Positions 1 to 6,806 of a DNA stretch of 8,897 nucleotides are shown one piece after another. A program made the translations under genes and the position numbers. How positions within the stretch are numbered: the first letter of the stretch is position 1; every line of letters starts with the position of its first letter. The stretch comes from Rickettsiales bacterium (GTDB taxonomy: Bacteria; Pseudomonadota; Alphaproteobacteria; Rs-D84), in assembly GCA_031259745.1 (NCBI GenBank), contig JAIRLB010000041.1, positions 1 to 8,897 on the forward strand, read 5' to 3'. Under the pieces are notes generated by a model. It was given only the letters and a program-made list of their open reading frames with translations. It did no database searches and was not told where the DNA came from.

Positions 1-536
1 TTTGTAGAATTGAAACTCGGCAGCAGCAGGCCACTTTTGCGTTTAATGGATGGATCCGGTATTTCCAGAAATGGAAACCAAAAGATTGGAACGCCATAAG
101 CCCATAATACCGGGCTATAAAATTTCATCATGTGGTCATCCATATTGTGCTTTATACTGGATGTTGAAATCTCCCATGCGTTCCCGTATGTGTCGCAATC
201 ATAACAAACGGTAAATACAGCGTTTTTTGAAATAGTTTCCGGGGCCGCGCGCGTGATACTTTCCGCAGTGATATATACATTTTTCCCCAGCCATAATTCG
301 ATATCTTCACCAGATGCGGTCGCACCCTTGTTCCCAATATAAGAATCGATCAATGTGATTTTCTGGCCGGATATGTTTGAAATCTCGGTCTTGCCGGTTG
401 TCTTTATGTCAGATGACTTGACATTGTATTCGATTTTTTGTGCGGTAATGTTTTTTGGGGCGTCCATATCAATTCCCGCCGCATGTAATGCGGGTGGTAT
501 TAAAAACGCGGCAAAGATGAATGTGAAAAACTTCAT
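1..536 (-). CDS. lptD: LptD, outer-membrane LPS-assembly protein (5' part only)
   Basis: LptD forms, with the lipoprotein LptE, the outer-membrane translocon that inserts lipopolysaccharide into the outer leaflet. Only the first ~178 residues are present; the gene runs off the left edge. I translated it by hand from the ATG at 536-534. It opens with a signal peptide (MKFFTFIFAAFLIPPALHA, cleavage probably before AG), followed by a periplasmic OstA-like beta-jellyroll (about residues 28-105). CYDC at residues 111-114 sits where the family has its N-terminal cysteines, which form disulfides with the barrel. The segment with PIFWFPFLEIPDPSIKRKSG matches the family signature just before the barrel. 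The start lies 2 nt after the lptF stop, with only a weak purine stretch upstream (AGAAAG), which suggests translational coupling. Identification is from recalled family motifs. The C-terminal barrel is not visible. Confidence 0.9.
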   Translation of the reverse strand, partial: MKFFTFIFAAFLIPPALHAAGIDMDAPKNITAQKIEYNVKSSDIKTTGKTEISNISGQKITLIDSYIGNKGATASGEDIELWLGKNVYITAESITRAAPETISKNAVFTVCYDCDTYGNAWEISTSSIKHNMDDHMMKFYSPVLWAYGVPIFWFPFLEIPDPSIKRKSGLLLPSFNST

Positions 537-538
537 TG

Positions 539-1597
539 CTACTTTCTGAACAGCGCGTACAGTATTCCCAAAAATATCAAACCTTGGGCCAACATCAGCA
601 ATCCTGATTCGGTGATTGTCGATATCATGTTAGTTGCCGTCATAAACAATGCCATCAAGCCCGCCATGCATGTGACGGCCGCCACCGGGGCAAAGCTGGT
701 TCGGCGGCGCAGCAAAGAGGAGCGCAGCAGAATCATCGCGCATAAGGCCGCCAGAATCATATTCATAACCGGATTCAAAAAACGAGCACAGATTTCCGCC
801 AAAACCAGTTTATGCTGCTGTTTAGATTCATGATGGGCAAGCGATTTCAACAGGGTCGGCGTCGGGATGCGGCGAACCTTGAAAACGGATTCCCCGGATT
901 TGTCCGCGACGTTCAAATCCATGTCAAAGCTGTCGAATGTGCCGACTGTCAGGTTTTCATCGCGCATCTGCAAAGACCCGTTGGTCATTATGATGGACAG
1001 CCCCCGGACTGTGGCGACCAATTTTCCCTTTTCTGCGAAAATGATTAGTTTGGAATCAGGGTTGCGGCTGTCGCTCAGCATCACTTGAGATAAATCGTGG
1101 CCGGACACCCGGTCCACATATACAACCAAACCGCGCGAAATCTCGGTAAATGCGGATTCTTGTAATTTCATATGCGCCAAGCCATAGCGCAACTCCCACT
1201 GGGTGTCATAGAAACGAGCCTGGGTTGCGGGAACAATCCAGACGTTCAGAATCAGATTAACAATGGTCATAAATACAGCCAGGCTCAGCGCCGGCCGCGC
1301 AATCTGCCGCGGCGACAGGGTAGATGCAGCTAAAACAGTTATTTCATTATCCGCAATCATCTTGTTGTATACGAATATGATGGCGATGAATGTTACGAAC
1401 GGGATAATTATGGATATAATAAATGGAACCATCAAAGATGTCAGCCCCATGAAATTTCCTATGTTTACGCCATAGTTCAGCAGGAATTTCATCATGGACA
1501 TGATTTGCAACATCCATGCAAGGCCTGTCAAAACCAGCAGCAGCATTATAAATACCGCAAAAAGCTGCTTCTTAAAATAACGGTTGATAATTTTCAT
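539..1597 (-). CDS. lptF: LptF-type LPS export permease (YjgP/YjgQ family)
   Basis: Inner-membrane permease of the LptB2FG ABC transporter, which extracts LPS and feeds it into the LptC-LptA-LptD bridge. The 352-residue protein has the family layout: three N-terminal transmembrane helices (about 12-32, 53-78, 102-123), a periplasmic beta-jellyroll (about 125-265) and three C-terminal helices (about 270-350). The cytoplasmic segment ADNEITVLAASTLSPRQIA is the conserved coupling-helix region that contacts LptB. The jellyroll has the family's pattern (SRGLVVYVDRV, then LSDSRNPDS, FAEKGKLVA, TNGSLQMRDE), which resembles LptF more than LptG. The start is fixed: in-frame TAA and TGA codons lie directly upstream of the ATG. 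There is no Shine-Dalgarno sequence. lptD follows after 2 nt, but the usual partner permease gene lptG is not between them. LptF rather than LptG is a judgement; membership of the family is secure. Confidence 0.88.
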   Translation of the reverse strand: MKIINRYFKKQLFAVFIMLLLVLTGLAWMLQIMSMMKFLLNYGVNIGNFMGLTSLMVPFIISIIIPFVTFIAIIFVYNKMIADNEITVLAASTLSPRQIARPALSLAVFMTIVNLILNVWIVPATQARFYDTQWELRYGLAHMKLQESAFTEISRGLVVYVDRVSGHDLSQVMLSDSRNPDSKLIIFAEKGKLVATVRGLSIIMTNGSLQMRDENLTVGTFDSFDMDLNVADKSGESVFKVRRIPTPTLLKSLAHHESKQQHKLVLAEICARFLNPVMNMILAALCAMILLRSSLLRRRTSFAPVAAVTCMAGLMALFMTATNMISTITESGLLMLAQGLIFLGILYALFRK

Positions 1598-1604
1598 TTA
1601 TCAG

Positions 1605-1633
1605 AGTATAGCCCGCGCCGCCGCCACCGTCAA
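1605..1633 (-). promoter_or_regulatory. Sigma-70-type promoter of lptF
   Basis: On the minus strand, TTGACG (1633-1628) and TATACT (1610-1605) are separated by exactly 17 nt. Each box matches the housekeeping consensus at 5 of 6 positions. Transcription would start about 6-7 nt after the -10 box, near 1598-1599, directly beside the lptF ATG at 1597. No Shine-Dalgarno sequence lies between the -10 box and the ATG, so the predicted transcript is leaderless or nearly so. Confidence 0.72.
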
Positions 1634-1706
1634 GCTTTGGCGGAACTATTTATTCCGCGTGGTTGGCGCGTGGCAGACTTTTTTCTTGCATTTTGTCGAT
1701 TCGGTG

Positions 1707-1735
1707 TGCACAATCACAACAAGTTCTTAAATAAT
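1707..1735 (+). promoter_or_regulatory. Possible promoter of nusA
   Basis: TGCACA (1707-1712) and AATAAT (1730-1735) are 17 nt apart, matching consensus at 4/6 and 5/6 positions. The predicted start is about 1742, the first base of the stem-loop at 1742-1765. An alternative pair, TTGCAT (1686-1691) and CACAAT (1709-1714), also with a 17-nt spacer, is weaker. The AT-rich stretch 1726-1740 makes chance matches possible. Confidence 0.4.
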
Positions 1736-1741
1736 TTTTAG

Positions 1742-1765
1742 GAGCGGGCTTGAAGAAGCCCGCTC
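1742..1765 (+). promoter_or_regulatory. Stem-loop in the nusA 5' leader
   Basis: GAGCGGGCTT (1742-1751) is perfectly complementary to AAGCCCGCTC (1756-1765), with a GAAG tetraloop: a 10-bp stem. It is followed by TTTCA, too short a U-run for a convincing intrinsic terminator, and no plus-strand gene lies upstream that would need one. It ends 11 nt before the nusA Shine-Dalgarno sequence. If transcription starts near 1742, the stem would form the very 5' end of the nusA mRNA, either protecting it or serving as a control site. Confidence 0.6.
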
Positions 1766-1788
1766 TTTCAATAAGCAAGGAGAAAAAA

Positions 1789-3336
1789 ATGTCTTTCGTT
1801 TCTATGCCCAGACAGGATTTATTGCTGGCAATTGATTCTTTGGCTGCCGAAAAGCAGATAGAACGCGATGTCGTTGTCGAGAGTTTAGAAGCCGCGATTG
1901 CCAAAATAGCAAAGCACAAATATGGAGAGGAATTCAATATCACTGCCAGCATTGACCGCAAGAACGGTTCCATTCATGTCAAGCGCTTGTTCGAAGTCAT
2001 TGATTCTCCGGATAGTTTGCCCGAAGGCATCGAATATGATGCAAACACTATGCTGACCGTAGACCAGGCGAAAAAATACAGCAAAAACTCACAGGTTGGC
2101 GATGTCGTGGAAGATCCGTTGCCTGAACCTGAATTTGGTCGCATGGCTTTTCAGACAGCCAAGCAGATTATGACCGCTCGTGTTCGTGATGCGGAAAAAG
2201 GCCGCCAATTCGAAGAATTCAAAGATAATATTGGCGATATCGTCAGCGGCATTGTGAAACGCATAGAATTTGGCAACGTGTTTGTCGACATCAACGGCAA
2301 GGCCGAAGGATATATCAAAGGAACGGAATTGATCCCCGGCGAACGCTTGGCTGCGGGCGATCGCGTGCGCGCGTTGATTATGGATGTTGCGCGTTCTAAT
2401 TCGGGCCCCCAGATTTTCCTGACCAGAACGCATCCGATGTTCATGGAGAAACTATTTGTCCAAGAAGTTCCTGAAATCTACGAAGGCGTAATAAAAATCA
2501 AATCTGTCGCGCGCGCGCCGGGATCGCACGCGAAAATTGCCGTTATGACCGAAGATCCGTCTATTGATGCGGTCGGCATGACGGTCGGAATCAAAGGAAC
2601 GCGCATACAGCCGGTTATCAACGAATGTCATGGCGAAAAGATTGACGTTATCCTGTATTCCGAAGACCCCGCCGTATTTGTTGTTAACAGCATGCAGCCG
2701 GCCAAGGTTGCGAAAATAATCGTCGATGAAGACACTCGCACGGCGGCTGTCGTAGTGAACGAAGACCAGCAGTCTTTGGCAATCGGCCGCCGCGGTCAGA
2801 ACGTGCGCCTGGCGTCGCAATTGACGGGCTGGAATATCGACGTTATGAACGAAGCAGAAGAGCAAGATCGCCGCGCCAAAGAATTCAAGGAAAAGACAGA
2901 ATTGTTTATCAAGGGTCTGGACGTTGATGAAATGATTGCTCATCTGCTGATTACAGAAGGATTCCGCACAATAGAGGAAATCGCGTTTGTCAGTCCGGGC
3001 GAATTGATTGCCGTCGAAGGGTTCAACGAAGAATTGGCCGCGGAATTGCAGGCGCGTGCCAAGAATTATCTGGCCAAGATCGAAGAAGATTACAAAAACG
3101 AAGGCCGTAAACTGGGCATGGAAGACAGCTTGTTAAACTTTGACTTTATCAAGCGCCCCGTTATAATGAAGCTGGGCGCCGCAGGGATTAAATCTTTGGA
3201 AAATTTGGCGGACCTGGCGTCGGATGAATTGATTGAAATCTTAGGCGAAGACACAATAAGCGAGCGTTTAGCGCCGCGCATTGTTATGAAGGCCCGTGAA
3301 TTGGCGTACAATATCACGCAGGACGGGGAAGAATAA
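1789..3336 (+). CDS. nusA: NusA, transcription elongation/termination/antitermination factor
   Basis: NusA binds RNA polymerase and nascent RNA, modulating pausing, intrinsic termination and antitermination. The 515-residue product shows all family domains in order: the RNAP-binding N-terminal domain (1 to ~130), an S1 domain (from GDIVSG at 149 to ~215), KH1 with GIKG (267-270), KH2 with GRRGQN (333-338), and two C-terminal helix-hairpin-helix acidic repeats (from DVDEM at 378, and about 440-510). The start is the ATG at 1789, preceded by AAGGAG at 1777-1782 with 6-nt spacing. An in-frame TTG at 1750 would put 13 extra residues inside the upstream stem-loop and has no RBS, so it is rejected. 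infB follows after 13 nt. The commonly preceding rimP and the commonly following ylxR are both absent here. Confidence 0.97.
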   Translation: MSFVSMPRQDLLLAIDSLAAEKQIERDVVVESLEAAIAKIAKHKYGEEFNITASIDRKNGSIHVKRLFEVIDSPDSLPEGIEYDANTMLTVDQAKKYSKNSQVGDVVEDPLPEPEFGRMAFQTAKQIMTARVRDAEKGRQFEEFKDNIGDIVSGIVKRIEFGNVFVDINGKAEGYIKGTELIPGERLAAGDRVRALIMDVARSNSGPQIFLTRTHPMFMEKLFVQEVPEIYEGVIKIKSVARAPGSHAKIAVMTEDPSIDAVGMTVGIKGTRIQPVINECHGEKIDVILYSEDPAVFVVNSMQPAKVAKIIVDEDTRTAAVVVNEDQQSLAIGRRGQNVRLASQLTGWNIDVMNEAEEQDRRAKEFKEKTELFIKGLDVDEMIAHLLITEGFRTIEEIAFVSPGELIAVEGFNEELAAELQARAKNYLAKIEEDYKNEGRKLGMEDSLLNFDFIKRPVIMKLGAAGIKSLENLADLASDELIEILGEDTISERLAPRIVMKARELAYNITQDGEE

Positions 3337-3349
3337 AATAGGAGCAAAA

Positions 3350-5725
3350 ATGGCAACTTTGACACTTGGCAAATCAGTAACTATTGGCGCGGTCCAAAGC
3401 AAAAAAGGCGATGCCGTTTTTGTCGAGCGCCGCAGGCGCGTAGTGGCGCCGAACAGCAATGAGCTGCGTGATGAACCAAAGTCACCGGTAGCGGCGCGCA
3501 GCGCGGCGGACGAAAAATTGCGCGCGGTATTAGAGGCTGCCAAGGCGCGCGACGAGGAACGCCGCGCTCGCGAAGCAGAAGAAGAAGCCGCGCGCACCGC
3601 GCGCGAGGCCGAAATTGCCCGCGAAAACCAAGAATATGAACAGGTCAAGGAACAATTGGCAGCCCGCGAGAATGTCGCCTCTGTCACAGCCACCGTCGGT
3701 GAAGAAAAGGCAGAATACGCTTCTAAGAAGGCGTTTGTCTCGGACGCGCCGGCATCTTCCCGCAAAAGTCATGCGGATGAAGAATCGCGTCCAAAGCCGA
3801 TCAAGAATTCCAAGAAATTCAAAGAAGGCGGCAAGATTTCCTTGAACGATATAGTGATTGGCGGCGATGATGAAGAAGAAATAGCAATCCGCGGGTCGGG
3901 CCGCCGCCGCAGCGAGGCTTCCCTGCGTCGTTTTCGTGAAAAAGCGCGCGCGATGTTTACCGCTCCGCAAAAGGTTGAGCGCATTGTCATGCTGGGCGAT
4001 ACTATTACTGTCAAGGAACTGGCGTCCATGATGGCGGAAAAGGTTGGCAATGTCGTAAAAAAGCTGATGGAAATGGGCATGATGGTCACAATGAACCAGT
4101 CAATTGATGCCGATACTGCTGAGTTAATCGCAGGCGAATTCGGCGCGTCGGTAAAGCGTGTCGATGTCAAGCCTTATGCCCAACTGTTGGAACGAGATCC
4201 GAATCCAGGGAATTTGAAACACCGCGCGCCGGTTGTAACCGTCGTAGGTCACGTCGATCATGGCAAGACTTCGTTGCTGGATGCTTTCCGAGACGCAAAT
4301 GTTGTCGCTGCGGAAGCCGGCGGCATCACTCAGCATATATCCAGCTATGAGGTAAAGGCAAAATCCGGACATATGATTACATTTCTCGATACGCCGGGGC
4401 ACGAGACATTTACGGCAATGCGCGCGAGGGGCGCTCAGATTGCCGACATTGTCGTATTGGTGGTGGCGGCGAATGATTCCATCATGCCGCAGACGATAGA
4501 GGCAATCAGCCATATCCGCGCCGCAAACGTTCCTTTTATCGTTGCGATCAACAAAATCGATCTGCCGGATGCAAACGCGGACAAGGTCAAGACGGACTTG
4601 TTGCAGCACGAGGTTCAGGTTGAAGAATTCGGCGGCAATGTCCAGACTGTTGAAATTTCCGCGACCAAGAAAATCAACCTCGATAAATTGGAAGAAGCAA
4701 TTTTATTGCAGGCGGAAATTATGGATTTGAAGGCCGACCCGGATATGCCGGCCGTGGCGACCGTGGTAGAGGCGAAAATGGAAAAAGGCCTGGGGGCGGT
4801 CGCGACGATTTTGATGCGGCAAGGAACATTGAAGATCGGCGATGTGTTCGTGGTGGGTAAAACATACGGCCGTGTCCGCGGCCTGATCGACTCATTCGGC
4901 GATCGTGTAAAATCTGTCGGTCCGGCGCAACCTGCGATGGTTTTGGGATTGGAATCAGTTCCCGGTGCGGGTGATGATTTCAGGGTATTGGAAACCGAGG
5001 CGCAGACGCGGGAAGTCGCGTCGTATCGCGCCCAAAAGGCTAAGGACAAGGCGAATGCCGCAAAACGTTCATCGTTGGAAGAATTGTTCGCAAAGCGCGA
5101 TGATAATAAAAAATTGATGCTGCCCGTCATTCTGCGCGCCGATGTGCAGGGTTCGGTCGGGGCGATTTCCGATATGTTGAAGGATCTTGATTCGGGCAAA
5201 GCCGGCATTGAAATCCTGTCGACCGGCGTTGGCCAGATTACCGAAGGCGATATTAGACTGGCCGTCGCGTCGGGCGCCGTCATCGTTGCGTTCAACGTTC
5301 GCGGCGATGCCGTTGTTCGCGATATGGCCCGGGCAAATGGCATTGATATCAGATATCATTCCGTTGTTTACCGCATCACGGATGAATTGAAAGAAATCTT
5401 GTCCGGAAAACTGGCGCCGGAACGCCGCGAAAACTTTATCGGATACGCGGATATCATCGCATTGTTCACTGTTGGCAAAGGCATGCGGGTTGCCGGCTGC
5501 CGCGTTGCCGAGGGCGTTATCAAAAAGGATGCGTTCGTGCGCCTGCTGCGTGACAATATTGTTATTTATGATGGAAAAATCGGTCAGCTGCGGCGCGAAA
5601 AGAACGAAGTTAAGGAAGTGTCGGTAGGCACGGAATTCGGCATGAGCTTTGACAAGTATAACGACTTGAAAGAAGGCGACCGTGTGGAATGCTATGAAGT
5701 GGAAGAAATTAAGACAAAACTGTAA
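3350..5725 (+). CDS. infB: Translation initiation factor IF-2
   Basis: IF2 is the GTPase that positions fMet-tRNA on the 30S subunit and promotes 50S joining. It has 791 residues. The N-terminal third is low-complexity and charged, with a Glu/Arg/Ala-rich probable coiled coil at about residues 50-105. An IF2_N module covers about 208-265 ([20 protein letters not shown]). The G domain is intact: GHVDHGKT (300-307), GGIT (324-327), DTPGHE (347-352), NKID (401-404) and SAT (437-439). The C-terminal IF2 domains reach the end. The start is the ATG at 3350, preceded by AGGAG at 3340-3344. A longer in-frame reading from 3296 overlaps nusA and lacks family sequence, so it is rejected. It is probably cotranscribed with nusA. 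rbfA and truB, which commonly follow, are replaced by a terminator at 5729-5749. Confidence 0.98.
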   Translation: MATLTLGKSVTIGAVQSKKGDAVFVERRRRVVAPNSNELRDEPKSPVAARSAADEKLRAVLEAAKARDEERRAREAEEEAARTAREAEIARENQEYEQVKEQLAARENVASVTATVGEEKAEYASKKAFVSDAPASSRKSHADEESRPKPIKNSKKFKEGGKISLNDIVIGGDDEEEIAIRGSGRRRSEASLRRFREKARAMFTAPQKVERIVMLGDTITVKELASMMAEKVGNVVKKLMEMGMMVTMNQSIDADTAELIAGEFGASVKRVDVKPYAQLLERDPNPGNLKHRAPVVTVVGHVDHGKTSLLDAFRDANVVAAEAGGITQHISSYEVKAKSGHMITFLDTPGHETFTAMRARGAQIADIVVLVVAANDSIMPQTIEAISHIRAANVPFIVAINKIDLPDANADKVKTDLLQHEVQVEEFGGNVQTVEISATKKINLDKLEEAILLQAEIMDLKADPDMPAVATVVEAKMEKGLGAVATILMRQGTLKIGDVFVVGKTYGRVRGLIDSFGDRVKSVGPAQPAMVLGLESVPGAGDDFRVLETEAQTREVASYRAQKAKDKANAAKRSSLEELFAKRDDNKKLMLPVILRADVQGSVGAISDMLKDLDSGKAGIEILSTGVGQITEGDIRLAVASGAVIVAFNVRGDAVVRDMARANGIDIRYHSVVYRITDELKEILSGKLAPERRENFIGYADIIALFTVGKGMRVAGCRVAEGVIKKDAFVRLLRDNIVIYDGKIGQLRREKNEVKEVSVGTEFGMSFDKYNDLKEGDRVECYEVEEIKTKL

Positions 5726-5728
5726 ATA

Positions 5729-5749
5729 AAACGCGCCAAAGGCGCGTTT
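5729..5749. terminator. Bidirectional intrinsic terminator between infB and the Cys-rich gene
   Basis: AAACGCGCC (5729-5737), AAA loop, GGCGCGTTT (5741-5749): a 9-bp perfect stem starting 3 nt after the infB stop and 41 nt after the stop of the converging minus-strand gene. Read on the minus strand the stem ends in TTTTATTTA, a good U-rich tail. On the plus strand the tail is the shorter TTTAGTTAT. It probably serves both converging genes. Confidence 0.8.
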
Positions 5750-5790
5750 AGTTATAAGTCGATGTTGTTTGTATGGACTTCCCGCGAATT

Positions 5791-6432
5791 CTATGCGCCG
5801 CATGTGTTCGCTTCAAGCATAAATGTTCCGCTGATGTCGTAATAAATTCCGGCAGGCAGTTTGCAAGTATCGACGGTTGCATTTTCGCCGGCAACATTCG
5901 TCCCGCGTGCTTTCAAGGTAAGATTGCTATTCGTGTATATATTATCTGCCTCTGGGCATTGTGTGCAGATTGGGGCTGATGATGCGTCTACAGTTCCGTA
6001 ATATCCGCTTTTGCAGCGATATCTGGTGCTGCGGCCAGAGCAGGTTCCATTGCTGTTGCAATTCTGGCCTGTGCAAGTTCCGCCATATTGTTCTGATTGA
6101 TAATTTTGATTCGCCACGTCGGAATAACCGCTGGGGCTATTGCACGCCGTGCAGAATAATCGAGTAGGATATATTATTTGTTGGCAACACCAATAAACAT
6201 TGTTATTACAAGTAAAGTTGGTGTTGAGGCTAATGACATTAAATGCTTTATCAGAGCAAAAAGCATAAAATGCTTCTCTTCCATTATTATGATTAGTAGC
6301 GTGTTCGCAAGTATAACAAGAAACATTTTCTTCTATTACATACGGTCCAGTTAGACTGCATTCTGCCGCGATGAGATTTCCAGTTGTAAAAGCAATAGAA
6401 GTAATAAGAAAAATAAAATGAATGATTTTCAT
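5791..6432 (-). CDS. Cysteine-rich exported protein of unknown function
   Basis: I do not recognise a named family. The 213-residue product starts with a clear Sec signal peptide (MKIIHFIFLITSIAFTTG, then NLIAA, cleavage probably before ECS). The mature part has 17 cysteines in about 190 residues (roughly 9%), including CYTC, WCC, CTAC and CTQC spacings. A central stretch, YRCKSGYYG...CTQCP, recalls EGF/furin-like disulfide repeats. The C-terminus reads TCKLPAGIYYDISGTF followed by a final NTCGA. There is no membrane anchor or lipobox, so it is probably a secreted or periplasmic disulfide-bonded protein. The start at 6432 is preferred over the in-frame TTG at 6450 because AAGGGGG lies at 6443-6437 and the signal peptide then begins properly. 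Its first half is markedly AT-richer than the neighbouring housekeeping genes, compatible with transfer or fast evolution. It is preceded by a long structured leader with a terminator and followed by the shared terminator at 5729-5749. Confidence 0.75.
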   Translation of the reverse strand: MKIIHFIFLITSIAFTTGNLIAAECSLTGPYVIEENVSCYTCEHATNHNNGREAFYAFCSDKAFNVISLNTNFTCNNNVYWCCQQIIYPTRLFCTACNSPSGYSDVANQNYQSEQYGGTCTGQNCNSNGTCSGRSTRYRCKSGYYGTVDASSAPICTQCPEADNIYTNSNLTLKARGTNVAGENATVDTCKLPAGIYYDISGTFMLEANTCGA

Positions 6433-6448
6433 AACGCCCCCTTGTAGC

Positions 6449-6473
6449 AAAAAACCGCCAGGAATATGGCGGT
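6449..6473 (-). terminator. Intrinsic terminator in the leader of the Cys-rich gene
   Basis: On the minus strand, ACCGCCA (6473-6467), loop TATTCC, TGGCGGT (6460-6454), continuing in a run of six T (6454-6449): a textbook 7-bp GC-rich stem plus U-tract. It ends only 5 nt before the AAGGGGG ribosome binding site of the gene it precedes. It therefore either terminates a small RNA or works as an attenuator of the Cys-rich gene. Confidence 0.85.
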
Positions 6474-6583
6474 CGGGGAGTTGAAATAATCATGTTAAAG
6501 AATGACCCCGTCGGTCTTCGCCTGTCGCTTGCGCACCCAGACTGTTTTATAACCGACAGCTCCCCGGCCTTGTGCGGGGACAT

Positions 6584-6614
6584 ACAATAAATGGCGCAAA
6601 AGCGCCGCTATTGT
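6584..6614. repeat. Imperfect inverted repeat (31 nt)
   Basis: On the plus strand: ACAATA (6584-6589), AAT, GGCGC, AAAA loop, GCGCC, GC, TATTGT (6609-6614). This gives 6 outer and 5 inner base pairs separated by a small internal loop. There is no T-run on either side, so it is not a classical terminator, but it could cap the 3' end of bamB mRNA or form the first large domain of the leader RNA. Confidence 0.55.
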
Positions 6615-6620
6615 GCGGAT

Positions 6621-6806
6621 TCAGCACGCTTTTTCGCGTGTTGCTTTAACATGGGCTATTTCACGGCCCCGAAACCAAATCCCTTTGGATTCAATTGAAT
6701 TATACTTTGTATTGATATTAAATGCAAATGTTTTATAATGCGTGCCATACAGGTCTTGGCTTTTTATGATTTTCATTTGCCAACTGTTAATTGTTGATTT
6801 TTCCCC
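6621..6806 (-). other. Out-of-frame extension of bamB beyond a G6A5 run (possible frameshift remnant)
   Basis: bamB stops at 6787 shortly after a GGGGGGAAAAA run (minus strand, 6808-6798). If one base of that run is removed, the reading continues for about 60 codons to a TGA at 6621-6623. The junction then reads FDAATGEK, closer to the PQQ-repeat consensus (DaxTGexxW) than the actual FDAATGGK. However, the rest (e.g. QDLYGTHYKTFAFN, IESKGIWFRGREIAHVK) does not look like propeller blades and is AT-rich. I cannot tell whether this is decayed bamB, a separate small gene (an ATG with MKIIKSQDLYG occurs in this frame), or non-coding. Confidence 0.25.
6699..6727 (-). promoter_or_regulatory. Possible promoter of the leader RNA / Cys-rich gene
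   Basis: On the minus strand, TTGCAT (6727-6722), a 17-nt spacer, and a perfect TATAAT (6704-6699). The predicted start is near 6692. It lies downstream of the bamB stop, so it would make the Cys-rich gene a separate transcription unit with a leader of about 260 nt. The -35 box is weak (3/6). Confidence 0.5.

Larger units (their letters stand above)
6449..6692 (-). ncRNA. Candidate structured leader / regulatory RNA upstream of the Cys-rich gene
   Basis: No convincing gene lies between 6433 and 6786. On the minus strand the stretch holds a predicted promoter (6727-6699), then about 240 nt rich in complementary segments, then the terminator at 6473-6449. The hairpins seen are CCAAA/TTTGG with a GGGA loop (6687-6674), ACAATA...TATTGT enclosing GGCGC/GCGCC (6614-6584) and TCCCCG/CGGGGA (6580-6561). 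There are also two mutually exclusive pairings: CTGTCG (6559-6554) with CGACAG (6527-6522), or GTCGGT (6557-6552) with ACCGAC (6515-6510). CGGGGAG (6566-6560) can instead pair over a long distance with CTCCCCG (6480-6474), next to the terminator. Alternative folds plus a terminator plus an adjacent RBS are what a riboswitch or attenuator looks like. I match it to no known riboswitch, 6S, SRP or tmRNA consensus. It could equally be an independent small RNA or a repeated element. Confidence 0.5.

Noticed and set aside
1750..1788. TTG-initiated N-terminal extension of nusA
   Set aside because: The extra 13 codons lie in the stem-loop, have no RBS and do not resemble NusA; the ATG at 1789 has AAGGAG at ideal spacing.
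2452..2943. Long minus-strand open frames opposite nusA and infB (also 4615-5343 and 5069-5803)
   Set aside because: These are antisense shadows of strongly conserved genes, a result of GC-biased codon positions; none shows a domain, signal or RBS.
3296..3349. Upstream extension of infB into nusA
   Set aside because: It would overlap the nusA 3' end by about 40 nt and has no RBS; the ATG at 3350 has AGGAG 5 nt away and begins a typical IF2 N-terminus.
5773..6167. Short plus-strand frames opposite the Cys-rich gene
   Set aside because: They have no RBS and their cysteine content merely mirrors the complementary strand; they also face the terminator at 5729-5749 in an implausible position.
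6293..6583. Minus-strand reading frame of 96 codons starting MSPHKAGELSV and overlapping the leader and the start of the Cys-rich gene
   Set aside because: It has no ribosome binding site, reads straight through the terminator hairpin, and is out of frame over the well-supported signal peptide of the Cys-rich gene. Its continuity is better explained by the GC-rich leader lacking stops.
6433..6640. tRNA, SRP RNA, 6S RNA, tmRNA or CRISPR repeats in the intergenic region
   Set aside because: There is no tRNA cloverleaf or T-loop, no SRP GGAAG/GCAG loop pair, no tmRNA ends and no regularly spaced direct repeats; only inverted repeats are present.
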